Shown: piece by piece, positions 44,457 through 56,900 of the stretch | Position numbering within the stretch: the stretch's first letter is position 1 | How the letters are laid out: each line of letters opens with the position of its first letter | Origin: Daedaleopsis sinensis | Taxonomy: Eukaryota > Basidiomycota > Agaricomycetes > Polyporales > Polyporaceae | Length of the DNA: 64,000 nucleotides | Reading direction: 5' to 3' | Assembly (NCBI GenBank): GCA_033807695.1 | Contig: CM066304.1 | Coordinates: 62,001 to 126,000, forward strand | Notes under the pieces: model-generated | What the model was told of the DNA's origin: nothing | What the model saw: only the letters and a program-made list of their open reading frames with translations | Databases searched by the model: none | Program-made: the position numbers and the translations under genes

Positions 44457-45669
44457 TGTTGTCCTTGCTGTCCCCGGTGACCAGTATACGAGTCTAGACG
44501 ACAATCGTGTCAATAAATGAACCAATAATTCATAGACACCCCTTTCCTCGACATCAGATCTCGCATCGTCGTTTGCATGTAGCTCGTGCAACGCGGCCAC
44601 TGACGGCCGGGGATTTCCGGGAGCGCAGTACTTACTTTGCTCCTCCCCTAGTCTTCGGCCTCCTCCTGAGGCAATGATTCAGATCAATTGTAGCCAAGCA
44701 GGTTAGACGCCCACTCAATGCGCACTGCGTACTAGCGCGTAGTACTAAGTATACCGCCACCGTCACGGACGAGTCAACCAGCGACTCGTCCCTCCCGCGT
44801 TCTCCTCTCATCTGCGACCATCCCGGCTTGACTCTAACATAGCTTGTGAGCGTATCTGCAATTCCTCTAGCCGTCTACGTCCGCTCGAGAACCCCTGCAA
44901 GTTTTCGAAGCTTCGTGTCGCGTTTGCAAGCGCTGGAGTCGACGTCACAGCGCAAACCTTTCCTCCTCCCGTTTCCAGACGAGTCTCTCGTAACTGTCGC
45001 AGAGCCTTTTGGACGTGCCAGCAACACGTCTCGAAGCACCCACCGGGCGCGTCAAGATCAACGACGCGGTAGAAGACTGCCCCTCCTCGTCGGGTAGACG
45101 CCGGACGGTCGAGCGCGAGTCGCGACACGTCGAACCTCGCAAGCCGCCGCTTAACCGGACGAGCTGCCAGGCCTGGCTCCGACAAAACGTCCCCTCAGCG
45201 CGTGCCCGTAATACTAATACTTTACAGGGAGGCCTAATTATCAGCTCAGCTGTGTTGGATTTTGTCCAGTGAGTCTTTGTCTCCCTTCGACCTTAGTCCT
45301 CGCCATATCTGACGATTCATTCGACCCTGATTTTGGTGGCATTCCCCGGTCGTCCCCCACTCGCTTCGACACCATGGGCACATCAGAGCCTGACGACATT
45401 ATCTTATACGAGGGCGACTCCGAGTCTCTCACTGGACTCCTCTGCGCTGCATCCACTTGGCAGACGTTCGATTCAGAGCCCGATCTCGTCGGCAGTGAGC
45501 ACCCACGCAATTCATCCTCGCTCTACGACTATCAGTTCCCGAGAGCTCCTACTTTCACAGCGCCCTATCTTCGTCCCTCGACCCCCCGGGCCGCTGCTCC
45601 AGATATCTTGCTCCAGCCGTCAGACTAGGTAAAGCACTCGGGCCTGACCTCGTTGGCAACGAGGTTGGT
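44457..45669. other. intergenic or unassigned 5' region of the FunK1 locus
   Basis: No gene up to about 45270. From 45375 an open stretch (MGTSEPDDIILYEGDSESL) is acidic and Ser-rich, runs into a TAG at 45626, and may be an N-terminal exon of the FunK1 gene, but I cannot find a fitting splice join. Confidence 0.35.
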
Positions 45670-48599
45670 ATGGCTCCACGATTCCGTCAACAGTGCAAGG
45701 ACAAGTTCGTTTGCGACATTCCTGGCCAGGCACCCACGAGCAACCAGATCTCTGAATTCTATGCCCCTCAGACCTTCGACCACGTCAATAATGAAAGGCG
45801 AAGCTATCTGGAACTGGTAAATTATGTTCTTGTTCGTCTGGGTCTGCTGATATCAACAAATATGAATAGAGCAAGGCAGCAGACTCTGTTCTCAAAGCGG
45901 CCGGCTGCGTTGACCTTCGCTTCTTGATCACCTGCGACCACCCACCCAAGATCGGGGCCAAGAGCGAGTCCGATACCTATGACGGCGTTTACTTGAACGA
46001 CGAGGCGGCGAAGGAAGCAATACGTCTGACCCCTAAAGAATACGAGAAAAACTCGGTAGCAGTTGAATTGTCGCGAACCGGGGATTATGGGCTCACTTCC
46101 TTCCATCACGTCGTTGTCCCACTCGTAGTCAAGCACGATCCCAGGTTCACAGCGTTTCTTTTCCCTACTCCCTCGAAGCCAGGCGCGACGCTGAACACGG
46201 ACGGTACAGCGCCGAAGTCTATTGACACCGCAAATGAGCAGGACTCAGGGAGAAGCAAAGTGGACGCCGGGCAGGATGGGCAACACGCCGTAAACGCAGC
46301 GGACACCGAAGCTCAGGAAGTCGACGGAAGTGAGTCTGATATTCGCATCATCGTGAGCATCTGTTGACCGCTAGCATTCCAGTCCAGAATGTGGGCACAG
46401 ACGTCGACAAATTCTGCATCGATAACGATAGTACACCCTTCCTCCATATCACGAAGCATGGTCTATAAGGGCAATCCCAGCTTGCCAAATACATGTCGAA
46501 AGTGTTCACATATCAGCATCGCATCTTCTGCTTCGCAATCTAAATCTTCCGAGATATGTGCCGGCTCCTTCGTTATGACCACTCTGGCGCTTTCGTCAGC
46601 ACGTACTTTCGATGGACATCCAGAGATTCCGCATTGCACCTCTTCCTTTGGAAAATCGCACACCTGAATCGCGCTGGCTGGGGTCATGATCCGACAGTAA
46701 CACCGGCCTCCGAGGTAGAGCAGAAGATGTTCGCGACGTTCCTGTCAGAATCCTCGTCGTCTCTCCCGCCGGAGGTATACAATTACGTCGAACAAGCGAC
46801 AGTCAACTCCGCTCTGTTGTACAAGGTCACAGTCACTACTGCTCCGCCTACCGAGGGCCTCCCAGAGGATGTCCCCGTCCCCGTCCCTCTCCACGTACCC
46901 GGCGACGAAGACCTTTCGAGCAGCTGTCCGACATCACACTCCCGTGCACCTGATACCACCTCTCATCAAACGTACGAATTCCTCATCGGCGACCCGCTCT
47001 TCGCCGCCGAGGCCCTTGTGGGTCGTTGCACGAAAGGCTATATCGCATACCGACTGGACGAGGAAGTGTCGAACAAGGATCGTCTCTGCTTTCTGAAGGA
47101 CTGCTGGCGTCCCTATGTCGCTGGGCGTACCCGTCCGGAGCATCTCCTATATCAGCATCTTCATTCCCACAAGGTCGAGTACATCGCTACTCTCATCTGT
47201 GGTGGGGACGTCGGCGGCCCTCGTGCACAGCAAACCACCGTTCAGAACTTCCTGTCAGAGGAAGTTCACCAACGTCCGGTTCCCCGTGTTCACTATCGCC
47301 TTGTCACGCAAGAAGTCGGGATTCCTGTCACAGAGTTCCGGCATTTCCAGGAGCTCGCAGGAGTGTTCGCAACTGCTCTTAGTGGTACGTTATCAAGCAC
47401 CTTCTATTGAGCGATACCCGCTAACTCGTAAATTAGCGCACGCCCAAGCATGGAATAAAGCGCACCTTCTGCATCGTGACATTAGCGTCGGCAATATCAT
47501 GATCAATCCGAGCACTCGGAAGGGGTTCTTGATTGATTGGGATCTGTCGCGAGTCGAGCCCGAACTGGGAAAGGGACCGGTTGAGCCTGATCGCTCGGTA
47601 TGGTATGTGAGCCTGAGCCCTTGCAGTATTCAGACTTGTTCACGCCATATGTAGGGCACTTGGCAGTATCGCTCTGCGTTGCTTCTCCGGTTCCCTCGCA
47701 AACCGTGTCGACTCTCCGATGATGTCGAGTCTTTCGTCCATGCCTTTCGACAACTCGTCTCTCGCTTCTGTCAAACGAGTGTCACCCCCACCTTATTATC
47801 CCATGTGACGACAACATACGAAGAGTACTTCCAACAAGATGGGGTGTTGATGGGTGGAGCGACGAAATTGTCGCAGTTCATGAACGCTAATCCACCTTTC
47901 AGCGTGATAGGCGACGTCCACCTCCAGAAACTCCTGGATGCCGTGGCGAAGGGCTGTCATTCCTTCTACGACCAGGTCAAAATCTCTCGTATGCAAGCAT
48001 TCTACGGTATCGACGTGAAAAATGAGGCTCAAATAAAACCCCGTACCGATCGTGACGACCTCATCTTCTTGAAATCGTTGAGAGATGCGATGGGCCCAGA
48101 TGCCGCTCCCTCAGGGTCTAGCATCTTCACACATCCGAGTCGTGTCTCCATCACGCGCCATCCCGCTAGTATCGACGAGCATGATCCATGTGAGGTCAAC
48201 GGTTTCCTATCCTCGCATTCGAGACTGCTCGGATATCTCCTAGACTACGCTATGTTGGATGAAGAGCACGTCAAAGGAGAGGACTATTTCAAGAAATACG
48301 TGCATGATCTCCGCGAAGCCTCAACATCAACACACACTCACAGCAGGAGCAATATCGGCTCCCTTTCCATGGCCGGAACTGTCTCATCCTCCCTTCCGCT
48401 GAATCGTCATCTTCGGCTTCCTCGCATCCCAACTCCTTCGTCTGGAGAGTCGGTCAGGTCGGGCTCAAGTCACGACTCGCTATCCCGGAAACACGCTCGC
48501 CAGGACGAGGGAGAAGGAACTTCTTCGCGTCCCGTGGAAGAAGCTTCAGGCTCGAAGGCGCGTGCAAAGTCACGGGCGAAGCGGGCGAAGAAGGACTAG
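45670..48599 (+). pseudogene. FunK1-type protein kinase with two in-frame stops
   Basis: FunK1 kinases are a fungus-specific family greatly expanded in multicellular basidiomycetes. All landmarks are here: the N-terminal conserved part (RFRQQCKDKFV), the TYQHRIFCFA and CRLLRYDHSGAFV segment, the catalytic loop LLHRDISVGNIMI near 47480, GFLIDWDLSR near 47525, and the GTWQY block near 47656 followed by DDVESFVHAF. The C-terminus is Ser-rich and basic (SKARAKSRAKRAKKD), ending at 48599. Introns near 45817-45869, 46332-46383, 47385-47436 and 47600-47655 keep frame. But TAA codons occur at 46466-46468 and 46541-46543, inside and just before the conserved YQHR segment, with family sequence continuing in the same frame on both sides. 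I infer recent loss of function. Real start unknown. Confidence 0.8.
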
Positions 48600-49638
48600 A
48601 CTAGTCCTCACTGCGTACTGTACATAGTTGTGCGTGAAGCTACGTATCAAAGTGGTCGCCTCACGCGAGCTCGTCTCACCTAGCTTTTTGCTTATTGGCT
48701 TCACGATGCGCGGCATGGGCGAGGCCGTCTGCGTCAGCGACTCGATGTCCCGCACGAAGACTTCAGACCGCTGTTGTCGTACGTAGCGTGCGTACGGTTC
48801 AACCTACCCATGTCCTCGGATAGTACGATATTACTGGACGCATTCCACGTGTGAGTACTACCAGTGTACGCAGTGTAAGTAGTACCAAGCTACAAAAGCG
48901 TATGTACTATGAGGCGGCAGTGTTATTCGGAAGAGATTCCGCGCTCCTTGCACACAACGGACCGTCATGACTTGATTGTATTTCATTTAAGTACAGCGCC
49001 AAACTTCTCCGTACAATCACCGTGCGGATGTCGACCCCCGGGTACCACCGGCCGAAATGCATGAGGCAGCTAAGTAGCAATGCGAAGCGCAATGGGCGGG
49101 ATCGGTTCCTGCGGCGTTACTTAACCAGGCACAGATACATATCTTTGAGCGTGTGGAGCGGACACACCTCCTCCGGCTCGCCTTCGAAATGAAGAAGGCT
49201 GAGCCATGCGAAAGCTGCGAGGACTCTCTTTCGGTGCTCGAAAGTGCTCCCATGCATCTGCTCGGGCTTCTCAATTGCCTGTCATATCCATCTCGGGGAC
49301 CTCGCACTCAACGAGTCGACTCCGTGGGTGTACATACTAGTGGAGGGCAGGTATGTACATACCTGATATCAAGCTCGAGCATCATGGGTCAGTCCTTCTG
49401 CTCCAAGCCCATTGAGGAGCACATCCAAAGCGTACCAGCATCAAATTCACGCCGCCGCGAGCCGCGAAGAGCACCAAGGCGAAGACGGAGGTAACAAGAA
49501 ACATTAGACAAGGTTCAACTTACTACTTGAACTACATCTCGACTCTTACCGTGTGAAACCCGGGAATTGCCGCCGCCGTATGTTGGCGCCCTCCGCGGCT
49601 GGAAGGTTGCTCAGCGCTGTTTTGAACGACGAGGACGG
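48600..49638. other. intergenic
   Basis: About 1 kb without a recognisable gene. It includes the 3' flank of the FunK1 locus and the SYS1 promoter. Confidence 0.4.
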
Positions 49639-50449
49639 ATGGCCAAGTCGTCGGGATGGGATCCTGTATTGTTGATCTCGCAGGTTAGCTCGCACTATAT
49701 ATGCTATGGTATCAGCTCACGATGTGTCCAGATCATCGCGATGCAGACACTACACTACGTGACGCTCGCTCTCCTCGTCCCCCCGCTACTCGTCATGTTC
49801 GCGGAGCCCGGGTCTCTTGAATACGAGGGCGGCGCGGCGAATGTTGGTATGCCTCGCGATGAGAGCGTCGACGGGATGAGCTGATTTCGCTGACCCCAGG
49901 GATGATCATGGACTGGCGCGAGATGGCTGGCCGACCGACAACGCGCGCATTGCCCGGCGAGGGGCCCTGGAAGTCCCTCAACTCGGTCTGGAGCGGCGGA
50001 AAGCAAGTAGGGCTCGGGCCCGCCCAGCAGACGGACTTCAGGAGTGTCGATGTGGTCCGATGTTGGATCATCGCGGGATGTTGGATGGTAGCCTCGGCGG
50101 CAGAGTACGTCCCCCACTCCTTCTCTCTCCCCTCTCTCCCCATGGGCGGACGTGTTCACACACCCACCATAGCGTATACTATCTATACAGCATCGTGCGC
50201 CGACCAAGACTCATTCTCGACTTCGCTCTCACCCTCCTCTTCGTCCACCTGGTCTTGACAACGTACTACTCCGCAGCGATCCCGACCTCGCTCTTCTTCT
50301 GGGTGGTCATGTGTGTCAGCACTGCTGGCACCGTCGTCTTTGCGGAACAGATGTGTGTCAAACGGGAGATGAACGAGGGTCTCGTGGTCGCGCCCGCCCA
50401 TGACGGAGATGATAGTATGGAAATGGGCAGTCTTCTCAGAGAAGACTAG
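49639..50449 (+). CDS. SYS1: SYS1, Golgi membrane protein
   Basis: Sys1 is a small four-helix protein of the late Golgi that recruits the Arl3/ARFRP1 GTPase and so supports tethering of vesicles. Four exons (49639-49683, 49732-49846, 49900-50104, 50173-50449) join in frame. Motifs: MAKSSGWDPVLLISQ, IIAMQTLHYVTLALLVPPLL (helix 1), MIMDWREMAGRPT, RCWIIAGCWMVASAADVYYL (helix 2), RRPRLILDFALTLLFVHLVL (helix 3) and AIPTSLFFWVVMCV (helix 4), ending with a cytosolic tail (EQMCVKREMNEGL). The order and spacing match the family closely. It looks intact. Confidence 0.92.
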
Positions 50450-53400
50450 GGCGTTCACTCATTACGGTGCGTTATCTCTTCGACAAACTCAATTCCATTC
50501 CCCGTCCCGTTGGCCGCCCGTTGTCAGTCCTGGAGCGTGGTGGTAGACGATCATTGCGTCTTCTGGCCGCAGTGTCGCAGTCGACATCTGCGATCAGAAC
50601 GACTGTACTGATATGAATGCCCCTTATGCATTAGCGCGACTCGATCATTTAGAACGCGGAGTTGGCATTCTCATCTCTATATGATCGGGGGAGGCTCTGA
50701 TGGTCTGATTATACGGGCAATCGCAATTGCCTCAGGTGTGATTACGTAGTTGTTTCTTCCTATACTATACTGATGAGGATGGTTGACATGCTCTTACACC
50801 CTCAGTATTAGGGCCCGCCGCTTGCATTTGGTAACATCGACATCTAGTCATCCGGTCCGGCTTTGCTGACCACCACATTCCTCAGATCATACAGTATATT
50901 TAATCTAATGGCCAGTGCATGTTTCTCAAATTACGAGTGGTCCCGCCCCGCAATTACGATTATGCCGGTTCGAAGGAGGAGTTCCGAGTCTACAACTCTT
51001 ACGCTGGCACCGGAACGACCACTCCAACCACAATCGAGAGCATGTCTCCGCCTGGTCGTCCGCCGTCGACAGCGGTCACATATCTAGTCGATCTCACGCC
51101 TGACATGCCCGCCCAATCCCGACATACGATGTATGAACGTTCTCTCTTCTATGTTCGTTTCCATCACACGTGTGCCCGCACTCATACACCAGTTTTCCGT
51201 CCCACGTTGCGTCTGGCCCATATGGTATGCGGTATTGTATGCGGTATTAATCATCGGAGATGTGCATGTGTGTCCTGATATCTATCATACAGATTTGGCA
51301 AGGCTCGCAGCCTCGAGATGCTCCTGCGGTATGGGCGTTGCGCCCGACAACGACCTTGACATATGTGGATGCAACAAAGCTTAGGCTGCGTTCGATCAAA
51401 TCGCTCGGTACTTGATCCTCGTCTTCGTTTTGTGGCTGACCTTCTCGAGTTCTCAACCACCCGAAATTGCGCGGTAGTTGTGGTTTCTCATGGCCTCGTT
51501 CACGGCCTCGAACCATCTTCCGCTATCGTAGACCCATCGCACAGCTTAGCAGGCAGAGAGGTGGGGCCTGTTTGTATCCTTCCAATCGCGGACGGCTAGG
51601 CACTGACGCGCACTAAATCAGCTCTCGCGATGATGATGAGCGTCGTTTTCCATCTGCATCCGTAATTGTTGTCTGGAGTTCTCGCACTCTGTATATCGGC
51701 GATCTTCTGCAAGTCTATCTCGCGATCTGCTCCTCCTGACCTGACCCGACCGCGTCCAGGCTGCGGGCCATGCCCCCGTTCCTCGCTGCGTGGATTCAAG
51801 GGCGTTGGCGCAACGCTTCCTTGCATCTGGTTCGCTGCAGTACATTTGAATTTGATCTCGTCCCTTATAGACTTTCCAGGCGCGGCGATCCCAATACAGA
51901 CTACGCTGCGGCCTACCTGGTTGTTTCGGGACGCATCCGACCGGTTCGTTCGTCCGCTGCTCGATTGTCCGCTCTTTTCAGACAATTAGTCTCCCAGCGC
52001 CGTCGCCCATGGGCCACGAGCAAGCCCCGGATCGCATGCACCCTCCCCTCGTGCGTTCCAAGCTCCCCATATTCACGGTAGTCGCATTAGCCTCTCGTGG
52101 CGCGTCTGCTGGGGTTCATTGTTGCCTTATGCATCAGGTTCGCGCAGCACGAGGCTGGCAGGCAGCCATCCATGGCCCTCTGGGCTGGTGTAGCGGCGGT
52201 CAAGCTCGAGGCACCCCCGAATCCAAAATTCCACCCCGCCAGCGCCGCTCTTGCGGCGCGTCGTGAGTCTCGAGTCTTGTGCGCACGGAGGAAGTCCGAG
52301 CGGGGGCCGCTCCTGCTGATTCGTTTGCGATGCGCACAGGTCCCGCACAAGACTCGACGCTCAGGAGGGCCCGTCGTTCCTATGACACATAGCCCTGTGC
52401 CCCACAAAACCCCGCGCGGTGCGTCTGCGCGGAATGTCGACGAGGGGGCGGCCTGGAGAGGTAAGTGGCGTGTTATATGGCCGTCTGTTTACGTACGAGC
52501 TCGGGCTCGCGCGTCCGCCCGCCGAATCGGAAGGACGAGCCAGAAGGGCAAACCACCATCCATCACGCACGCGTACGCACGGAGGACGTCGTGCAGAGCT
52601 CTTGTGACTCTTGTCGCAGCAAGCCTGTCGCCCCGCCGGACTGTCGGAGTTGCGCAAGAGGCTCGAGATGTGGATCTGGCCTGGGATTTGATTCCCGGAT
52701 GGCTAGGGGTGCGTGCGAGGCCGTCCTGACTCATGCGCTGTGCTTTCTCCATGCCGTGAAGCCTCGCATGCTGTCTCCAGGCGGGGCAGCTAGGGCCGTT
52801 GCTCTGCGGTATTCGATTCCCAGTCGCCGCTCAGCTGCTCGAAGCTCGAAGCTCGAAGCAGTCTCGGATTCGGGCGGCACGATGCTCCTCGTCCACATCA
52901 TCCATTCCGTGCGAGGTGGCGTCAGTGTGAGGTGTTGATGGGCATGCTGGAAGGCCGGGGTCGCAGCGTTGAGGCAGGTGGTCGCCGACGGACGTCGTAC
53001 TCTACACAACATGCACGCTACGCGAGTCATCATTCGCCAATGCCGCCAGTCGCTCGCAGGCTGGCCACATGCCTCTTGCAGCCGAGCGAGGAGGTGTGAG
53101 AGCGTTTGATGCTACCCCGTCACCCGCCGCGCCTTGGCCTTTCCCCGCCCGAGGGTGGCGCGGGCCGATCTCTCCGGGGGCGCGCACACCGGCGAGCGCA
53201 CACCGCCGCCGCCAGACCCTGCTGTGGGTCGCAGTCGGGCGGTGGCGACGCGCGCGGCCTGACAAAGTCGCCGCCCAGCTGAGGGCGGCCTGAGAACGCG
53301 CGGGTGTGTGCGACGTGCTCGGTGCAGTGCGCAAAGGGAGCAGAGGCGATCGCGAGAGACTATTATAGCCGGTGGCACGAGGCGCGTATTGGGGTGTTCT

Positions 53401-53914
53401 CCCTCGCCTCAACAGGCATGGACCCTCCGCAGCCGCGGGCGAGGGGTGGTTGTGATGGCGAGGACTTGCTCCGATGTGTCTTTGCGCACGCAGGCCTCCT
53501 GGGGGCCGCAAGCACCCGCGGGCAGTAATCTATACGTACCTTTCTACGTACCTCCCGCTCTCTCGCGCAGGCCACACACACCTCGCAGCTCGCCATAACG
53601 TACCGAGTCGCGCGCGGCTTGCCTGGAAATGGCAGGAACGCTGGGAGAAGGCAGCCAGACAGAACTCCGCCAGGGTCGCCGGGCACTTATCCGTGGCAAA
53701 TTCTGCGACAAGTGCAGCTGCCCATCTCGAGATTCCGCTTGTTGCATTTCTCCTTCCGATATTGCCTCCGGGTATCTCGACAAGCCTCCTTAGCGCGCCA
53801 TCGCTCTCTCTCCGACACGCGGCCCAGCACGGATTTATAAAGCCCTCCTCCCCGTCCGCACGTCCGCCCGCCGCCGCTTCCCTCCATTCCCCTCCCCACT
53901 CCCCGTCCGGCACG
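50450..53914. other. long gene-free stretch
   Basis: About 3.5 kb with no supported gene. The left part is AT-richer; the right part (52000-53900) is strongly GC-rich and so has many long overlapping frames on both strands, none with known motifs or consistent introns. One frame near 50930-51130 (NYDYAGSKEEFRVYNSYAG) looks protein-like but is isolated. The last 80 bases hold a TATA-like element for the downstream gene. Confidence 0.45.
53834..53841 (+). promoter_or_regulatory. TATA-like box of the BCS1-type gene
   Basis: TTTATAAA lies 81 bases before the ATG at 53915 and is the only AT-rich octamer in that GC-rich region. Confidence 0.5.
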
Positions 53915-56900
53915 ATGCAAACGCTCAAGAGCCTGCTATCCCCTCTCACGGGCAACAGCAACCCCATTCAAGACACTCTGGTCAGTCTCCCCTCGCCCTC
54001 TCCGCGCACAAGGGAGCTCAACGCGCGCCGCCCCGACAGAAACTCGTCGTCATAGGCGGGACGGTAGAGACCGCACGGAGGGCGTCAGTATCCGCGTGGA
54101 ACGGGTTCATCGACTGTGAGTGCCCGGAGCTTTCGCCCGCGCTCGCTGCATCGCTGAAGCTGGCCCGTCGCCCCCAATAGCGTTCTTCCTGACTGCGCAC
54201 TTCAGTCAAGAAGATTACCCGTATGACTGGTACGTCGCTCCACCTTCCGTCGCGGGACCGTGACTCACCCGCTGCGCGAACACACGTCTATTGCCACGTC
54301 CGCAGGCTGATGCACTGGCTGTCGAAGGCGAGCGGCGTGTTCTCCTCAGGAATGTGGTATTGGAGCCGGGAGAGCTGAAACGGATCCGCATTTGCAGCAA
54401 CCGGCATGGGGGCGCAGCCGCGAGTTCGACATCACGACGCGGACCGTGTCGCGGCACGGGCTGTCGCAGAAGACGACGGGCGACCTAGAGGACGACGAGA
54501 ACGCGAACGATGACGAGGACGCGGGCGAGTTCCAGCAGGGCGGCGGGCGGAAGCGCAAAGGTGAGCGCGCGCGTTCTCGGACGTCCGCAAGCTGAGCTGA
54601 CGGGCGCGATGGCGCGAACCCCGCGACTGCGCCGGGAACCGCAACGCAGTGGCGATTGTGCCGAGTATGGGTCAGTGCTTGCCATTCGTGTCCAGGGTGG
54701 GATGACATCATGCTCACGGCGGGGAACGCAGACACAACACACACCATCTACTACCGCGGACATTGGCTTCGGGTAAGCTCGTCTGATGTGTGGCCGAGCG
54801 TGTGTTCTGATGAGCCATCAAACAAGATAACCCGCACGAAGCGCTTCCAGGACTACGGCTCGTGCGCTGAGCTCAAAATAAGGTATGTCGCGCTCCTCCC
54901 TCAGCGGCTCGCGGTGGCACCCTAATACACCCTGGCACGCCCAGCGTGGTCGCGCGGAACAACGACATTCTCAAGAAGCTCGTGCTCGAAGCGAAGCGTG
55001 AGTACGAAAAGGATGCGGAGCACCGCGTGCACATTTTCATGGCCGACACGTACGTCACGCGTGATAGCCAGACATCTCAGGCTGCCCGAATGCTCACCTA
55101 ACGTGTCTCGCTTGTCGCTCAGCACATACGGCTGCTGGAGATGGAACGGAGCGCGCCAGAAGCGGCCAATGAGTTCCATCGTGCTCGAGCCAGGCGTCAA
55201 GGACATGATCCTGGCCGACTGCAAGGACTTCCTTGCATCTGAAGACTGGTGAGGGAGCTCCGACATCCTGATTCTGTGACGAACGTGCCCCTGACCGTCC
55301 ATTGATTCCAGGTACGCCGAGAGAGGTCAGTTGAGCGCAGCAGCGGCTGCCATGCTATCATGTTGTTGACCCGGCGACAGGCATTCCATTCAGACGCGGC
55401 TATCTACTGCACGGGGTGCCGGGAAGGTGCGAATCGTGCTAGCTCCGGAGCTCTCGTCCACCTAATCACCGTCAACCCATGTCTTGCAGTGGGAAGACGT
55501 CTCTCATACACAGCCTTGCGGGGGAGCTGGGACTGGACATTTACGTCGTTTCGCTCTCTTCGAAGGGGTAAGCCGGCCGCGCAGGTCGCACTTTGAATTC
55601 AAGCGGACATCTGACGACCCTGTGTGACAGAATGAGCGACAACACACTCACGACACTGATGGGTAATGTACCGTCGAGGTCGGTGTCTTATTTGCATTCG
55701 CATTCGTATTCGAACTGTGGCCGAGATGCGCGCCCGCGCGGACGCCTCCTGACATCCTGCCCTCAACAGATGTATCCTCCTTCTGGAAGATTTAGACGCT
55801 GCGTTCACGCGTGGAATATCCCGCGACGAGTCCTCCACGGGGGTGCCCACGACGAGCTCATCCTCGAGCACCTCCTCGTCCAGCAAGAGCAAGGACGACA
55901 ACGACGGCTCCACGCTGAGCTTGAGCGGCCTGCTGAACAGCCTCGACGGCGTTGCCGCGGCCGAGGGTCGGTGAGTCGCCCCTGCCCGCCACCCTACCTC
56001 CCTCTCTCCGAGTCACCAGTGCCGAACGGGCCTGCGCATGCTGACGTGCCGCTGTCCCCCAGCCTTCTGTTCGCGACGACGAACCACATCGAGCGCCTCG
56101 ACCCCGCCCTCAGCCGGCCAGGGCGGATGGACGTCTGGATAAACTTCAAGCACGCCACAAAGTGGCAAGCAGAGGGCATCTTCAAGTGCTTCTTCCCCGC
56201 CAAGCCGCCCGCGAGCGCGCCCGCCGCGCCCGCGCCCGCCGACGGCGCTGCAGGCAAGCCGAAGCCCCCGCACCCGGCGGACGCGACCTCGGCCGCGAAC
56301 CTGCCCGAGTCCAAGCGCAAGCGTGCGACGCGTGCGATCCCGCTCCTGGCCGAGGACGAGATCTCGGAGCTCGCGAAGCGGTTCGCGGACGCCATCCCTG
56401 AGAACGAGCTGAGCGTAAGTGGCAGCGGTCGCTGTGCGCACGCCGCGTGATACTGACCGCGCTCTATTGCGCAGGTCGCGTCGCTTCAGGGGTACCTCCT
56501 TCGGAACAAGACCCGTCCGCGCGAGTGTGTGGACGAGGTCCCCGCCTGGTGCGTCATGAGCGCACGCCGGCCACGCGGGACCGCGCACTAACTCTGTCGT
56601 ATCACCGCAGGGTTGTCTCCGAGCGGGAGATGCGCGAGAAGATGAAGAAGGAGAAGGAAGAGGTACGGCTGCACTCTAATCCCCCAATCTGTTGACTGCG
56701 GCCGTCGTTGACGCCGCACACGTACGCAGCGTGAGGCGAAGGAGAAGAAGGAAGCGGAAGAGAAGGCCCGGAAGGAGGTGCGTTTACGTCTCCCTTACGC
56801 TCGCTCGGGGACTTTACGCTGACTGCCCCCGCCCGCTCTGCATCCCGCCCTCGCAGAAGGAAGCCGCCGACGCCAAAGAGGTACTGTGCTCGCCCGAACA

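Noticed and set aside
44808..45185. 125-codon minus-strand frame
   Set aside because: Arg-rich composition typical of GC-rich non-coding strand, with no motif or splice evidence.
52670..52830. TTCGATTCC-like words resembling a tRNA T-loop
   Set aside because: No matching D-loop, anticodon stem or acceptor pairing around them; I found no convincing tRNA anywhere in the window.
52000..53700. Many long frames on both strands
   Set aside because: A by-product of high GC; none shows a domain or consistent intron structure.
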